From contig JAJQIG010000035.1 in the NCBI GenBank assembly GCA_021199335.1, forward strand, positions 5,418-69,417: a DNA stretch of 64,000 bases. The letters run 5' to 3'. Shown here piece after piece: positions 25,749 through 34,106 of the stretch (its first letter is position 1; the number at the start of each line of letters is the position of its first letter). Made by a program: the position numbers and the translations under genes. The notes beneath the pieces were generated by a model. That model saw only the letters and a list, made by a program, of their open reading frames with translations. It was not told where the DNA came from and ran no database searches. The stretch comes from Oscillospiraceae bacterium (lineage in GTDB: Bacteria; Bacillota; Clostridia; Oscillospirales; Ruminococcaceae).

Positions 25749-26654
25749 GTGCCGGAGGGCTTTACTGCGGCGGCTGTCGGACTTTTTGACGGAGTTCACC
25801 TCGGTCACCGTGCGGTTATAAGCCGCGCGGCGGAAATTGCGGAGGAATGCGTCGGCGTATCTCCCGCCGTTTTTACCTTTGAAACGGATACGGTTACTTC
25901 AAAGGGCGGCGGTATGGAATGCCTGCTTTCAAAGGAGCTCAAGAATGAGGTTATCGGGAGCTTGGGCGTGGAATACATTTATTCCCCCGACTTTATGAAT
26001 TTTAAAAACCTTTCTGCGGAAGGGTTTGTTGAGCTTGTGCTTTGCGGAAAAATGTCGGCAAGATTTGTCGTATGCGGTGAGGATTTCCGATTCGGCAGGG
26101 GCGCGTCCGGGGATGTACATACCCTTGAAAGGCTTTGCATGAAAAAGGGAATAAGGGTTTTCACCGTTCCCCCCGTTAAAGGGGAGAACGGCGAACGAAT
26201 TTCCTCCACCGAAATAAGGGAGCTTATACGAAACGGCGAAATTTCAAGGGCAAACCGTTTGCTCGGATATAAATATTTTATGCGCCTGCCCGTTGTCGGC
26301 GGGAATCATATCGGCAGAACAATGGATTTTCCAACGATAAATCAGCAGCTTCCAAAGGGGCAGGTTATGCCGAAATTCGGGGTTTACGCCTCCGCTGTGC
26401 AGGTGAACGGAAAAATGCATAGGGGAGTGACGAACATCGGAGTAAAGCCCACAGTTTCATGCGGCGGTCTGCCCCTTGCGGAAACCTTTATCGAGGATTT
26501 TGAGGGCGACCTTTACGGCGAAAGAATAAGGCTTTCACTTGTGGAATTTATCCGCCCCGAAAGAAAATTTTCGGGAATTTCGGAGCTTGCGGAGCAGATA
26601 AAAACGGATGTCCGAGCCTGCGCCGCTCTCCCCGATGATATTTACGGAATTTGA
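25749..26654 (+). CDS. ribF: Bifunctional riboflavin kinase/FMN adenylyltransferase
   Basis: 301 residues. Phosphorylates riboflavin and adenylates FMN. N-terminal adenylyltransferase with VGLFDGVHLGHRAVI and the ISSTEIRELI block; C-terminal kinase with MDFPTINQQLP, GVYAS and VNIG-type VTNIGVKPT, then ETFIEDFEGDLYG. GTG start at 25749 with AGGGA 8 nt before it. A competing ATG at 25712 with a better AAAGGA site is in another frame and stops after ~25 codons. The N-terminus is short by the usual first beta strand, so an unusual start further up cannot be excluded. Confidence 0.9.
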   Translation: MPEGFTAAAVGLFDGVHLGHRAVISRAAEIAEECVGVSPAVFTFETDTVTSKGGGMECLLSKELKNEVIGSLGVEYIYSPDFMNFKNLSAEGFVELVLCGKMSARFVVCGEDFRFGRGASGDVHTLERLCMKKGIRVFTVPPVKGENGERISSTEIRELIRNGEISRANRLLGYKYFMRLPVVGGNHIGRTMDFPTINQQLPKGQVMPKFGVYASAVQVNGKMHRGVTNIGVKPTVSCGGLPLAETFIEDFEGDLYGERIRLSLVEFIRPERKFSGISELAEQIKTDVRACAALPDDIYGI

Positions 26655-26674
26655 TACGGAAAGGAATGTTTTAT

Positions 26675-28135
26675 TTGGAACAGAAGAATGTAAGAACAAG
26701 ATTTGCGCCAAGCCCCACAGGGTTTATGCATATAGGAAACCTTAGGACTGCGCTTTATACTTATATTATCGCAAAAAAATACGGCGGAAAGTTTATCCTC
26801 CGAATTGAAGATACAGACCGGGAGCGCTATGTTGACGGCGCAATTGACGTTATCTATGACACGCTTAGGGCTTGCGGACTTAACTGGGACGAGGGGCCCG
26901 ACATCGGCGGTCCGGTAGGACCTTATATTCAGTCGGAAAGAATGGGCATTTTCAAGCAGTATGCCGAGGAGCTTGTTAAAATGGGCAAGGCATACTATTG
27001 CTTTTGCACAAAGGAGCGCATGGACAAGCTCCATGAGGAGCAGAGGGCAAAGGGACTTACAAACGCATATGACCGCCACTGCCGCAACCTTTCCCCCGAT
27101 GAGGTGAAAAGGCTCCTCGATGCGGGAACGCCCTATGTTATCCGCCAAAAGGTTCCGCTTGACGGAACAACAACCTTCCATGACGAGCTTTACGGCGATA
27201 TAACCGTACCCAACGCCGACCTTGACGACCAGATCCTTCTTAAAGCGGACGGTATGCCGACATATAATTTCGCCAATGTTGTCGACGACCACCTTATGGG
27301 AATTACCCATGTTGTAAGGGGAAACGAGTACCTTTCCTCCGCACCGAAGTATAACCTGCTTTACGAGGCTTTCGGCTGGGATGTTCCCTGCTATATCCAT
27401 GTTGAGCATATTATGAGGGATGCAGCGCACAAGCTCTCTAAGCGTGACGGCGACGCTTACTTCGGCGATTTTGTCGAAGCGGGATATTATATCCCCGCAA
27501 TCCTTAATTATATCGCCCTCCTCGGCTGGGCGCCAAAGGGGGAGAACGAGATTTTCACCCTTGAACAGCTTACGGAGGAGTTCGATATTCACGGACTTTC
27601 AAAATCCCCCGCAATCTTCGACCCCGTAAAGATGAAAGCGATAAATGCGGAATGGCTGAGAAATCTTCCGCATGAAAAATTCAAGGAGGCCGCTCTTCCG
27701 TATATCAGAAAAACCTGCAGGAGCGAAAGCGTTAACCTTGACGCGCTTGTAAAGGTTTTGCAGCCGAGGGCGGAGCTTCTTACGGATATTCCCGAAAGAG
27801 TTGATTTTATCGATGAGCTTAGGGAGTACAGCACCGACCTTTATTTCAACAAAAAAATGAAAACCACCCCCGAAACAAGCCTTGAAGCGCTTAAAGCGGC
27901 TCTTGCGGTTTTTGAGGGAATTTCCGAAGCGGATTGGACTCCCGAAAATGTTCATGATACGCTTACAGCCGAAGCGGAAAGGCTCGGCGTTAAGGCGGGC
28001 TGGCTGCTGCTGCCGATAAGGGCGGCGCTTTCGGGAAAGCTCAGCACCCCGGGCGGCGGAGTTGAGCTTGCGGTTATCCTCGGACGGGAGGAAACAATCG
28101 CAAGGGTCAAAAAGGGAATAGAAAAGCTCAGCTGA
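26675..28135 (+). CDS. gltX: Glutamyl-tRNA synthetase
   Basis: 486 residues from TTG 26675, placed 8 nt after AAAGGAA; the ATG at 26666 touches that site and the TTG at 26651 overlaps the ribF stop. Class I synthetase: FAPSPTGFMHIGNLRTALY (HIGH motif), FILRIEDTDRERYV, and AAHKLSKRDGD (KMSKS-type, about residue 250). The anticodon-binding helical domain follows. Whether it charges only tRNA-Glu or also tRNA-Gln depends on gatCAB, which is not in the window. Confidence 0.96.
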   Translation: MEQKNVRTRFAPSPTGFMHIGNLRTALYTYIIAKKYGGKFILRIEDTDRERYVDGAIDVIYDTLRACGLNWDEGPDIGGPVGPYIQSERMGIFKQYAEELVKMGKAYYCFCTKERMDKLHEEQRAKGLTNAYDRHCRNLSPDEVKRLLDAGTPYVIRQKVPLDGTTTFHDELYGDITVPNADLDDQILLKADGMPTYNFANVVDDHLMGITHVVRGNEYLSSAPKYNLLYEAFGWDVPCYIHVEHIMRDAAHKLSKRDGDAYFGDFVEAGYYIPAILNYIALLGWAPKGENEIFTLEQLTEEFDIHGLSKSPAIFDPVKMKAINAEWLRNLPHEKFKEAALPYIRKTCRSESVNLDALVKVLQPRAELLTDIPERVDFIDELREYSTDLYFNKKMKTTPETSLEALKAALAVFEGISEADWTPENVHDTLTAEAERLGVKAGWLLLPIRAALSGKLSTPGGGVELAVILGREETIARVKKGIEKLS

Positions 28136-28250
28136 TGCCCCCGAAAAGGCTTTGCGGCAGTGTCCGAAGCCGTTCGGAAGGCATTTGTGCCTCGCATTTG
28201 CCTCGCGTTTGCCTTGCATTCGATTCGTCTAAACTGTTATTTTCCCTTAA

Positions 28251-28281
28251 TTATCACAGTTCTAACACATAAAAGTGATAA
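28251..28281. promoter_or_regulatory. Inverted repeat upstream of the ABC operon
   Basis: TTATCAC (28251-28257) and GTGATAA (28275-28281), 17 bp apart, about 40 nt before the ATPase start. It looks like an operator. The region 28136-28250 otherwise has short GCATTTGCCTC-like repeats and no clear promoter. Confidence 0.4.
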
Positions 28282-28319
28282 CCTTATGTTAACACTAACC
28301 GAAAGGAATGGTTACAGAA

Positions 28320-29435
28320 ATGATAGAGGTCAAAAACCTTACAAAGCAGTACGGTCAGAAAAAAGCCGTCGACGACATTTCCTTTACCGTTAATGACGGA
28401 GAAATACTCGGATTTTTGGGTCCGAACGGAGCAGGAAAGTCAACGACAATGAATATGCTTACGGGATATATTTCCTCAACCTCGGGACAGGCTCTTATTA
28501 ACGGAGTCGATATTCTTGACGACCCGATGAGGGCGAAAAGGGATATAGGCTATCTCCCCGAAATGCCCCCGCTTTACCTCGATATGACGGTTAAGGAATA
28601 CCTGAACTTTGTTTATGACCTTAAAAAATGCAAGCTCCCACGCAGGGCGCACCTTGAGGACGTTTGCAGCCTTGTCAAGATTAACGATGTTTACGACAGG
28701 GTTATCCGCAATCTTTCAAAGGGCTATAAGCAAAGAGTCGGACTTGCCCAAGCGCTTGTCGGAAATCCGCCCATACTTATTTTGGACGAACCGACAGTCG
28801 GACTTGACCCGAAGCAGATTATCGAAATAAGAACCCTTATCAAAAGGCTCGGAAAGAAGCATACCGTTATCCTTTCCTCCCATATTCTTTCGGAAATTCA
28901 GGCTGTCTGCGACCATGTTATTATTATAAACAAGGGTAAGCTTGCCGCCGATGATACAACCGAAAACCTTACAAAAAACATCTCAACGGACAGCAGACTT
29001 ATTGCAAGAATTGACGGAAACAGAGATGAAATTCTCAAGGTTATAAAGTCAATTCCCGGCGTTATCTCCGTCCTTGCGGATATGGAGCGTGAGCAGGGCG
29101 TTTTTGACTATGAGATAGAGGTAAAAGAGGACGCCGATATCCGCCGTGAGCTTTTCAAGCGAATTGTCGCAAGAAACTGGGTTATCCTCGGCTTGAAATC
29201 AACCGAAATGTCGCTTGAGGATATCTTCCTTAAAATTACAATGGGAGATAACGTTGACATTAAGGTTAAGAAAAATTCGGACGAACAGACGCCCGATGAG
29301 GTCGGTTCGGATGATGGCGAAAGCATTTCCCCCGAATCCGATGAGGGAAACGCTGCGCAATCCGATGAAGGCGCCGCCGATGATGCGGCTGCAGGCGATT
29401 CCGAAGAAGCAGAGGAAAAGGAGGCGGCAGAATAA
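28320..29435 (+). CDS. ABC transporter ATP-binding protein (GldA-like)
   Basis: 371 residues from ATG 28320; AAAGGAA at 28302-28308 fits this start with an 11-nt gap, not the ATG at 28308. Walker A GPNGAGKST (about 35), signature LSKGYKQRVGLAQAL (about 133), Walker B ILILDEPTVGLDP, and H-loop SSHIL. After residue ~310 comes an acidic Asp/Glu/Ala/Ser tail of about 55 residues, which is unusual. Operon partners are an ABC-2 permease, a GldG-like protein and a DUF4340 protein, the arrangement of Gld-type export systems. Substrate unknown. Confidence 0.92.
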   Translation: MIEVKNLTKQYGQKKAVDDISFTVNDGEILGFLGPNGAGKSTTMNMLTGYISSTSGQALINGVDILDDPMRAKRDIGYLPEMPPLYLDMTVKEYLNFVYDLKKCKLPRRAHLEDVCSLVKINDVYDRVIRNLSKGYKQRVGLAQALVGNPPILILDEPTVGLDPKQIIEIRTLIKRLGKKHTVILSSHILSEIQAVCDHVIIINKGKLAADDTTENLTKNISTDSRLIARIDGNRDEILKVIKSIPGVISVLADMEREQGVFDYEIEVKEDADIRRELFKRIVARNWVILGLKSTEMSLEDIFLKITMGDNVDIKVKKNSDEQTPDEVGSDDGESISPESDEGNAAQSDEGAADDAAAGDSEEAEEKEAAE

Positions 29436-30145
29436 TGGGCGCAATATTCAGACGTGAGATGAAAGCCTATTTTACTTCCCCGATAGCATATATTTTTATT
29501 ACGGCTTTTTATCTTTATACGGGCAACTATTTCGTTAATTACAATATGGGCTACGGCTCAACCGACCTTTCCTACGCCTTTTCAAGCGCATTCACGATTA
29601 TGATGATACTTCTTCCGCTTCTTACAATGAGGCTTTTTACGGAGGAAAAGAAGCAGCGCACCGACCAGTGCCTGCTGACAGCCCCCGTCAGCCTTGGCGG
29701 AATCGTGTTTGGAAAGTTCATGTCGGCAGTATGCGTTTTCCTTTGCGCAATGGCTATTTATGTGCCGTATGTTATCGTTCTTTACGCTCTAGCGGGAACG
29801 GTTGAATGGGCGACAATAATCGGAACGATGATTGCCCTTCTTCTTCTGGGCGCCGCATTTATTTCGATAGGAGTATTCGTTTCAACCCTTACGGAAAGCC
29901 AGGTTGTTGCGGCAATCATAAGCTTTGTTATTATAATGTTTTTCTATATGCTCGACCTTCTTGCGGCAAGCGTTTCGAATGAAGTCATAAGCGGAATTAT
30001 GTCCTCGCTCGGTTTCTATACAAAGTACACCGAGTTCACAAGCGGAATTTTCAACGTTGAAAGCATTGTCTTTTTTGTAAGCACAATTTTTGTTTTCAAC
30101 TTCCTTGCGGTTCGTGTTCTTGAAAAGCGCCGCTGGGCTGACTGA
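29435..30145 (+). CDS. ABC-2 type permease (GldF-like)
   Basis: 236 residues with six membrane helices. N-terminus MGAIFRREMKAYFTSPIAYIF is typical of GldF/ABC-2 permeases. RLFTEEKKQRTDQCLLTAPVS is the cytoplasmic loop contacting the ATPase. Starts on the last base of the ATPase stop (TAATG), so translation is coupled. Confidence 0.9.
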   Translation: MGAIFRREMKAYFTSPIAYIFITAFYLYTGNYFVNYNMGYGSTDLSYAFSSAFTIMMILLPLLTMRLFTEEKKQRTDQCLLTAPVSLGGIVFGKFMSAVCVFLCAMAIYVPYVIVLYALAGTVEWATIIGTMIALLLLGAAFISIGVFVSTLTESQVVAAIISFVIIMFFYMLDLLAASVSNEVISGIMSSLGFYTKYTEFTSGIFNVESIVFFVSTIFVFNFLAVRVLEKRRWAD

Positions 30146-30166
30146 TTCACGAAAGGAGCGCTTAAA

Positions 30167-31765
30167 ATGAACGAAGAAAAAAATTTGCTTAACGCCAAAG
30201 AAACCGCTGCGGCGGATGATATAAAGGCGGACGAGAAGCCTGTCAAGGAAAAAAAGACTAAGGATAAAAAACCAAAGGCGAAAAAGCTCGGGTTTAATTC
30301 AAAGAAGCTGAAGTACGGCTCTGCGGCAACCGCCGTTACGGTGCTTGTTGTTGCGGCTGTTGTTCTTGTAAATGTTATCGTAAGCCTTGTCGGCGACAGA
30401 ACCAACCTCACCATAGACCTTACCTCGGATAATGTTTTTGAAATTTCGCAGGAGTCGATAGATTACATTAAATCGATAAGCGGGGATGTTGAAATAGTTA
30501 CAATGGCGGATGAATCGGTTTTCCGTGATTCCGGCAGCACCTACTATAAACAGGCGTACGAGGTTATCAAAAAATACGAGCTTTACAGCGACAATATTAC
30601 GGTTAACTTCGTCGACATGACGGCTGACCCAACCTATGCGAATAAGTACAGCGAGATTTACAAGGGCACTATCTCGGCATACAGCATTGTTGTAAGCAGC
30701 GGAAACAGAATAAAGGTTATCTCGGTAAACGACCTTTTCAATACCGAGCTTAACTATCAGACATATTCCTATAACATTGTTTCCTCAAAGGCGGAGCAGG
30801 TTCTTACCTCCGCAATTATGTATGTAACCGACCCTGAGCCGAAAACGGCGGTTATTCTTGACGTTGAGGCTGCGGGAATTTCAAACAGCACCATACAGAC
30901 CCTCCTTGAGGACGATGGATTTGACGTTTCAACAGTTGACCCGAACACCTCGGACTTCCCCTATGATGCTGACCTTATCGTTGTAAACGCCCCCGTTAAC
31001 GATTTTTCGGAGGAGCTTATCTCAAAGCTGTATGATTACCTCGAAAATGGCGGAAATTACGGCAAAAATATGATTTATCTCGCAAATTATGCGCAGAAGT
31101 CAACCGCAAATATAGATGATTTCCTTGCGGAATGGGGAATTGAGGTCGGAAGCGGAGTTGTCGGCGAAACAAATACGAATAACCTTGCGACAAGCGCAAC
31201 GCTTTACGCTATAAGAAACTTTATCGAGGAAAATGACTATTCCACCGATGTTTCTCAGCTTTCGCTCCCCGTTATTTCCTATAACGCAAGGCCCGTTAAC
31301 CTCCTCTTTGAAACATCGGGAAATGTTACAACAACCGCTCTCCTTACAACGGAGGATACAGCGTTTGTTCTTACGGACGAAATGCAGGAGCTTGCCCAAA
31401 GCGGCGTTGACCCCGAAATTGTGAACGGAGTTTACAACACAATTGCCCTTGCGAATAAGTATACATTTGACGAGGACAACAACTCGGTGCTTTCCAACGT
31501 CCTTGTTTTCGGCTCGTCCGATATGCTTGACGAGGGCCTTACAGGTACAACCTACTACAATAACGGAGATTACTTTGTTTCAATCGTTAACAATATGGTC
31601 GGCAAGAACAGCGGAATTACAATAGTTGCAAAGGATCTTAGCGCCGCAACCTTTGATACGACACTTGCAAAGGCAAACACAGCCTTCTGGGTGTTCATAA
31701 TCATTATCCCCGCAGCGGTGCTTATCACGGGAATTGTTATATGGCTCAGAAGGAGACATAAGTAA
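30167..31765 (+). CDS. GldG-like ABC transporter auxiliary protein
   Basis: 532 residues. Short Lys-rich cytoplasmic N-terminus, one helix at about 48-70 (AATAVTVLVVAAVVLVNVIV), a long extracellular part and a second helix near the C-terminus (FWVFIIIIPAAVLITGIVIW). The outer part has the ABC-type auxiliary pattern: LTSDNVFEISQES, then VNFVDMTADP, and a Rossmann-like VILDVEAAGISN...DADLIVVNAP. In Bacteroidetes the relative GldG acts with GldAF; in Firmicutes the role is unknown. Overlaps the DUF4340 start by one base. Confidence 0.85.
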   Translation: MNEEKNLLNAKETAAADDIKADEKPVKEKKTKDKKPKAKKLGFNSKKLKYGSAATAVTVLVVAAVVLVNVIVSLVGDRTNLTIDLTSDNVFEISQESIDYIKSISGDVEIVTMADESVFRDSGSTYYKQAYEVIKKYELYSDNITVNFVDMTADPTYANKYSEIYKGTISAYSIVVSSGNRIKVISVNDLFNTELNYQTYSYNIVSSKAEQVLTSAIMYVTDPEPKTAVILDVEAAGISNSTIQTLLEDDGFDVSTVDPNTSDFPYDADLIVVNAPVNDFSEELISKLYDYLENGGNYGKNMIYLANYAQKSTANIDDFLAEWGIEVGSGVVGETNTNNLATSATLYAIRNFIEENDYSTDVSQLSLPVISYNARPVNLLFETSGNVTTTALLTTEDTAFVLTDEMQELAQSGVDPEIVNGVYNTIALANKYTFDEDNNSVLSNVLVFGSSDMLDEGLTGTTYYNNGDYFVSIVNNMVGKNSGITIVAKDLSAATFDTTLAKANTAFWVFIIIIPAAVLITGIVIWLRRRHK

Positions 31766-33234
31766 TGAAATCGAGAATCAGGCTTATTATAATTATTGCC
31801 GCCGTTGCGGTTATCCTTGGCGGAGTGGCGCTTGCGCTTGTGCTTACAATCCCCGAGGAGGAAGAAAGCGAGGATACATCAACCTCCGAGGAAACGGAAT
31901 CATCGCTTCTCTTCGATAAAAACCCCGAGGATATCGATACCGTCACAATTACCAACGAATACGGCTCATACAGAGTGGAAAGAATCGGCGAGGACGGCGA
32001 TTACGCTTGGACAGTCTTTGATTACATTTTCGCCCCGATTGACGGAACCGTCATAAACGGAATCCTCACCAATTCCGCAACGCTTACGGCGCAGAAAACC
32101 GTTGTTGAGGACGCCCCCGACCTTTCAATTTACGGCCTTTCCGACCCTGCGGCGGAATATAAGGTCGAATTTGACGATTCATCGGAAACGGTTTATGAGG
32201 TTGTTATCGGCGATGTTGTCCCCGGCTCAACAAGCACAAGATATATGTGCTTCAAGGGCGAAAATACGGTTTATACCGTGAAGAACAGCGCCGTTTCATT
32301 CTCCCTTAACGATAAAAGGGAATGCGTCAATAAAACCGTTTACACCGCCTATACCTCAACCGACAGCGAGGATACCACGGACTATACGAAAATTAACAGG
32401 CTCACCGTCAGCCGCAGCGACATCGATTATGACATCGTTATCGAGTATGATACCCGCCTTGACGATGAGGACGCAATAGTTTCCAATTCATCGCAGTACA
32501 GAATGACATCGCCGGTTGTCCTTGACCTTAACCCCGATACAAGCTCGGCGGTTACGGGGGATATGTTCGGGCTTACCGCTTCGGACTTTGCCGTAATCGA
32601 ACCGACTGAGGATGAGCTTGCCGAATATGGCTTTGATGAACCCTCGGGAGTTATCGATGCGGACATTGTCGGAGGGGAGTTTAAGCTTACCGTCGGAAAC
32701 GCCGTTACGGATGAAAACGGCACGCAGACGGGCTGGTATGCGATGGCTGAAGGAATTAACGTTATCTATATCTTCGATACCGCATCGCTTCCGTGGATGA
32801 CCTTTATGCCGCTTGATATTACAACAACAATGATTACAAGCAATTATATTTACAGCATTACCTCGCTGGACGTTACGGGAACCGCCGCAGAAGCGCACTT
32901 TACAATGACCGGCTCGTCGGACGATGATTTCGCTGTAACCTCCGACGGTGAGGAAATCGATAAAGAAGCCTTTAAGGTGTTCTACCAGTTTATCCTTAAA
33001 GCGCCCTCGGAACAGCTTTGCTTCGATGAGGTCAGCGGCGAGCCTTATATAAAGGTTGAAATCACCACCGAGAGCGGCAGCGATACGCTGGAGTTCTATA
33101 CAGCGGAAAACAGAAGAACCGTTATCTGCCTTAACGGCGCGCCGAGCTTTACCTGCAAGACGGCGTATGTCGAAAGGCTTGCGGAAAATACAGCCAAGCT
33201 CCTGAGCGGCGAGGATCTTATTACCACATGGTAA
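31765..33234 (+). CDS. DUF4340 domain membrane-anchored protein
   Basis: 489 residues. One N-terminal helix (5-27, LIIIIAAVAVILGGVALALV), an acidic Ser/Thr/Glu linker, then repeated beta-rich segments. ITNEYGSYRVER, LSIYGLSDPAAEYKVEF and the later EYGFDEPSGVIDADI are DUF4340-type ("YGLdxP") motifs. DUF4340 proteins regularly sit behind GldG homologs and probably belong to the same envelope complex. It ends this operon. Confidence 0.85.
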   Translation: MKSRIRLIIIIAAVAVILGGVALALVLTIPEEEESEDTSTSEETESSLLFDKNPEDIDTVTITNEYGSYRVERIGEDGDYAWTVFDYIFAPIDGTVINGILTNSATLTAQKTVVEDAPDLSIYGLSDPAAEYKVEFDDSSETVYEVVIGDVVPGSTSTRYMCFKGENTVYTVKNSAVSFSLNDKRECVNKTVYTAYTSTDSEDTTDYTKINRLTVSRSDIDYDIVIEYDTRLDDEDAIVSNSSQYRMTSPVVLDLNPDTSSAVTGDMFGLTASDFAVIEPTEDELAEYGFDEPSGVIDADIVGGEFKLTVGNAVTDENGTQTGWYAMAEGINVIYIFDTASLPWMTFMPLDITTTMITSNYIYSITSLDVTGTAAEAHFTMTGSSDDDFAVTSDGEEIDKEAFKVFYQFILKAPSEQLCFDEVSGEPYIKVEITTESGSDTLEFYTAENRRTVICLNGAPSFTCKTAYVERLAENTAKLLSGEDLITTW

Positions 33235-33386
33235 CACTGTAAAAAAAATTTTTTCCCGACCTCCGCCCGAAAACGACAGAATTTCCGCCGCGATATGCGG
33301 TAGAATTTTTAGGCGGAAGCGGCTTAGAGGGAAAACCTGCCTTCGGATAAGCGTAAAATTAAACAGCATTTTCTTAACATTGACTA

Positions 33387-33415
33387 TTGATTTTGTTAAT
33401 ATTATATGCTATAAT
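33387..33415 (+). promoter_or_regulatory. Promoter of the 95-residue protein gene
   Basis: TTGATT (33387-33392), 17 bp, TATAAT (33410-33415). The rest of 33235-33521 is leader and non-coding; an A/T run right after the DUF4340 stop has no hairpin in front of it. Confidence 0.7.
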
Positions 33416-33521
33416 TAATTCATGAGCTTATGATGAATTAAGGATACGCCGTACAATGCCGAGGGCAGCGCTTCCTTTATGATGTGATTTATCAATATGT
33501 ATGTGCAAAGGAGGAATTGAC

Positions 33522-33809
33522 ATGAGTGAAAAAAAGGATTTTTTCTCCTATAAGGGACTGCCCCTTGTGAGAAAGGACGATACTATCTATTACGGAAATA
33601 TGTATGACGACTATGTTGTTATGATGGAAATTAAAGAAAAAACAAGAGTAGGCGATATTGACGTTGCAAGCAAAATAAAAATCTATAAAATGGCGACGGA
33701 TGAGAAGCTGAACCCGTTGGAGGCTATTGTTAAATCAAGCGAAAAAACAAGCCTTTATGAAGCGCTTGACATTGCCTATGTATGGCTTTCAAGAACGGCT
33801 GCGGAGTAA
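33522..33809 (+). CDS. Small hypothetical protein, 95 residues
   Basis: ATG 33522 follows AAAGGAGGA with 6 nt spacing, a near-perfect site. No signal peptide or membrane helix. The sequence alternates charged and hydrophobic residues (KDDTIYYGNMYDDYVVMMEI, then KIKIYKMATDEKLN and a C-terminal helix SLYEALDIAYVWLSRTA), suggesting a small alpha/beta fold. I do not recognise a family. Monocistronic with its own promoter and an elaborate terminator. Confidence 0.8.
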   Translation: MSEKKDFFSYKGLPLVRKDDTIYYGNMYDDYVVMMEIKEKTRVGDIDVASKIKIYKMATDEKLNPLEAIVKSSEKTSLYEALDIAYVWLSRTAAE

Positions 33810-33849
33810 AAACTGCCTGCGCCGAAGCAAGAGAATAAAAAGCGACACA

Positions 33850-33941
33850 CCCCGATTTTCGGTTCACCGTTACTGCGGCTGCGGAGGAATTCTTCGCAGC
33901 GCGGCGGATGATTTTTATACCGAGAATCGGGGGAGTTTTTT
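33850..33941 (+). terminator. Branched terminator of the 95-residue protein gene
   Basis: CCCCGATTTTCGGT (33850-33863) pairs with ACCGAGAATCGGGG (33919-33932), followed by GAG and a T run. Inside is a second hairpin (GCTGCG/CGCAGC, 33878-33900). The inner part resembles the segment 25683-25722 before ribF, including a shared GGATGATTTTT. Confidence 0.72.
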
Positions 33942-34015
33942 GACTGCCGAAGCCGGCTCCTGCGCAGATCTCCTCGAAAAATTAATAGTAAGTTAATAAA
34001 TAACGCCGAGTAATG

Positions 34016-34024
34016 TGGTATAAT
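34016..34024 (+). promoter_or_regulatory. Extended -10 promoter of the diguanylate cyclase gene
   Basis: TGGTATAAT at 34016-34024 is an extended -10 element; no good -35 at 17 bp. The start codon is about 80 nt downstream. Confidence 0.5.
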
Positions 34025-34106
34025 TTTTCTGTATTATTGCGAATATATTTTTGCGTTTGAGTTTTGGGAATATATATTCGGAAAAACATCAAAGTGGGTG
34101 AGCAGC

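Noticed and set aside
25712..25788. ATG start for ribF with a better ribosome site
   Set aside because: It is in another frame and stops after about 25 codons. A real frameshift in the ribF start cannot be fully excluded, but the GTG at 25749 has AGGGA before it.
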